Notes under the pieces: generated by a model
Database searches by the model: none
What the model was told of the DNA's origin: nothing
What the model saw: the letters and a program-made list of their open reading frames with translations, nothing else
Made by a program: the position numbers and the translations under genes
In this document: in pieces, positions 63,520-64,000 of the stretch
Numbering within the stretch: the stretch's first letter is position 1
How the letters are laid out: every line of letters begins with the position of its first letter
From: an uncultured Acetatifactor sp.
GTDB lineage: Bacteria; Bacillota; Clostridia; Lachnospirales; Lachnospiraceae
Assembly: GCA_910586435.1 (NCBI GenBank)
Contig: CAJUGT010000001.1
Coordinates: forward strand, 1-64,000
DNA length: 64,000 nt
Direction of reading: 5' to 3'

Positions 63520-64000
63520 ATATAATCCTTCATTTCATATAATATTTTTTTTAATTTTTCCTGCTGATTATACCATGCATACTCTCTGTGCGCCTCGCCG
63601 CACAGCCTGTCAAAATTCCTGTATAACTCTTTTCTTTGGCAGTACAATTTTTCAAATGCCTTTATCCACTCCCCCTTGCGACAATAATACCCTGATACAT
63701 TCTTGCGTTGCAGGGATTTATATACATATGTGGGCGTCATGCAGGAAATAGTTCCCACCATAGCCGCCTCAAAATATTTAATTTCTGATTTGCAATTTGT
63801 AAATTCATTATCCACTAAGGGAACCAGATTCACATCCACTTCTGCTATTTCTTTCTGCAGAGAACAGCAATCCATGAACGGCAATGTCATTATCCTTCCC
63901 TGTCTTACATATTTTGTGAGTTTTTCAGGTATTTGCATATATCCTACAATTTTTAACGAAACACCCTCATGCCGCTCCATGAAGTCAAACAGCTCATCTG
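63516..64000 (-). CDS. Glycosyltransferase family 4-like protein, C-terminal part (runs off the window)
   Basis: Open to the right edge; 161 residues visible. The C-terminal GT-B pattern is recognisable: 'INLVPL'-type 'VDVNLVPLVDNEFTNCKSEIKYFEAAMVGTIS', where the Glu and 'K..E...G' contact the donor nucleotide-sugar. The N-terminal half lies outside. Its stop overlaps the next start by 4 bases. It shows that the glycan cluster continues upstream. Confidence 0.75.
   Translation of the reverse strand, partial: DELFDFMERHEGVSLKIVGYMQIPEKLTKYVRQGRIMTLPFMDCCSLQKEIAEVDVNLVPLVDNEFTNCKSEIKYFEAAMVGTISCMTPTYVYKSLQRKNVSGYYCRKGEWIKAFEKLYCQRKELYRNFDRLCGEAHREYAWYNQQEKLKKILYEMKDYI

Noticed and set aside
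1..64000. tRNA or rRNA genes
   Set aside because: No cloverleaf with GTTCGA-type TpsiC and acceptor stem, and no rRNA-like sequence, was found by eye.

Overview
The window looks like a chromosome segment of an anaerobic, spore-forming Clostridia, most likely Lachnospiraceae. The evidence is a BspA-type leucine-rich-repeat surface locus with a class B sortase, a Cys/Gly-rich 'HCB protein 13'-type protein, VanZ, a T-box in front of pheST, an archaeal-type AspRS, a SpoIID/LytB protein and a siphophage prophage. No rRNA, tRNA or CRISPR array was seen.

Layout. (1) About 1-16.0 kb: the right end of a siphovirus-type prophage read on the + strand: tape measure, small proteins, distal tail protein, tail-associated protein, a baseplate-type protein and a collagen-like/S74 tail fibre, closed by a strong terminator. 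Two cargo genes (a lipoprotein and a Cys-cluster protein) lie on the opposite strand. Beside each is DNA with hairpins whose loops all contain TCCACA. The prophage ends inside a subtilisin-like protease gene just after its catalytic-His motif. (2) 16.3-24.9 kb (-): sortase B and two BspA-like surface proteins in one operon. (3) 25.1-26.5 kb (+): Cys-rich protein and two unknown proteins. (4) 26.7-46.1 kb, mostly (-): EF-G paralogue, tyrA (+), VanZ, queA, M18 aminopeptidase, pheT, pheS with a T-box leader, an LRR protein, SDR oxidoreductase, YihY, SpoIID, a probable 6S RNA and aspS. Three gene gaps here carry copies of one dispersed repeat. (5) 46.3-64.0 kb (-): a long surface-glycan cluster that runs off the right edge: two TIM-barrel proteins, glycosyltransferases of several unrelated families, RgpF-like proteins, DUF4422, a methyltransferase-cytidylyltransferase fusion and an FkbM-like protein.

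Most interesting. (a) Upstream of aspS a strong promoter starts a leader with a short ORF containing three consecutive Asp codons, followed by mutually exclusive hairpins and a terminator. This is the layout of a ribosome-stalling attenuator sensing Asp-tRNA. A second Asp-rich small ORF sits 11 nt before aspS. (b) Twelve proteins in the glycan cluster carry what looks like the same roughly 90-residue Rossmann-like module at the N-terminus, C-terminus or middle, joined to different catalytic domains. (c) The family of TCCACA-loop hairpins in the prophage. (d) Prophage integration that splits a protease at its catalytic-His codons. All domain calls are by eye; no database search was run.
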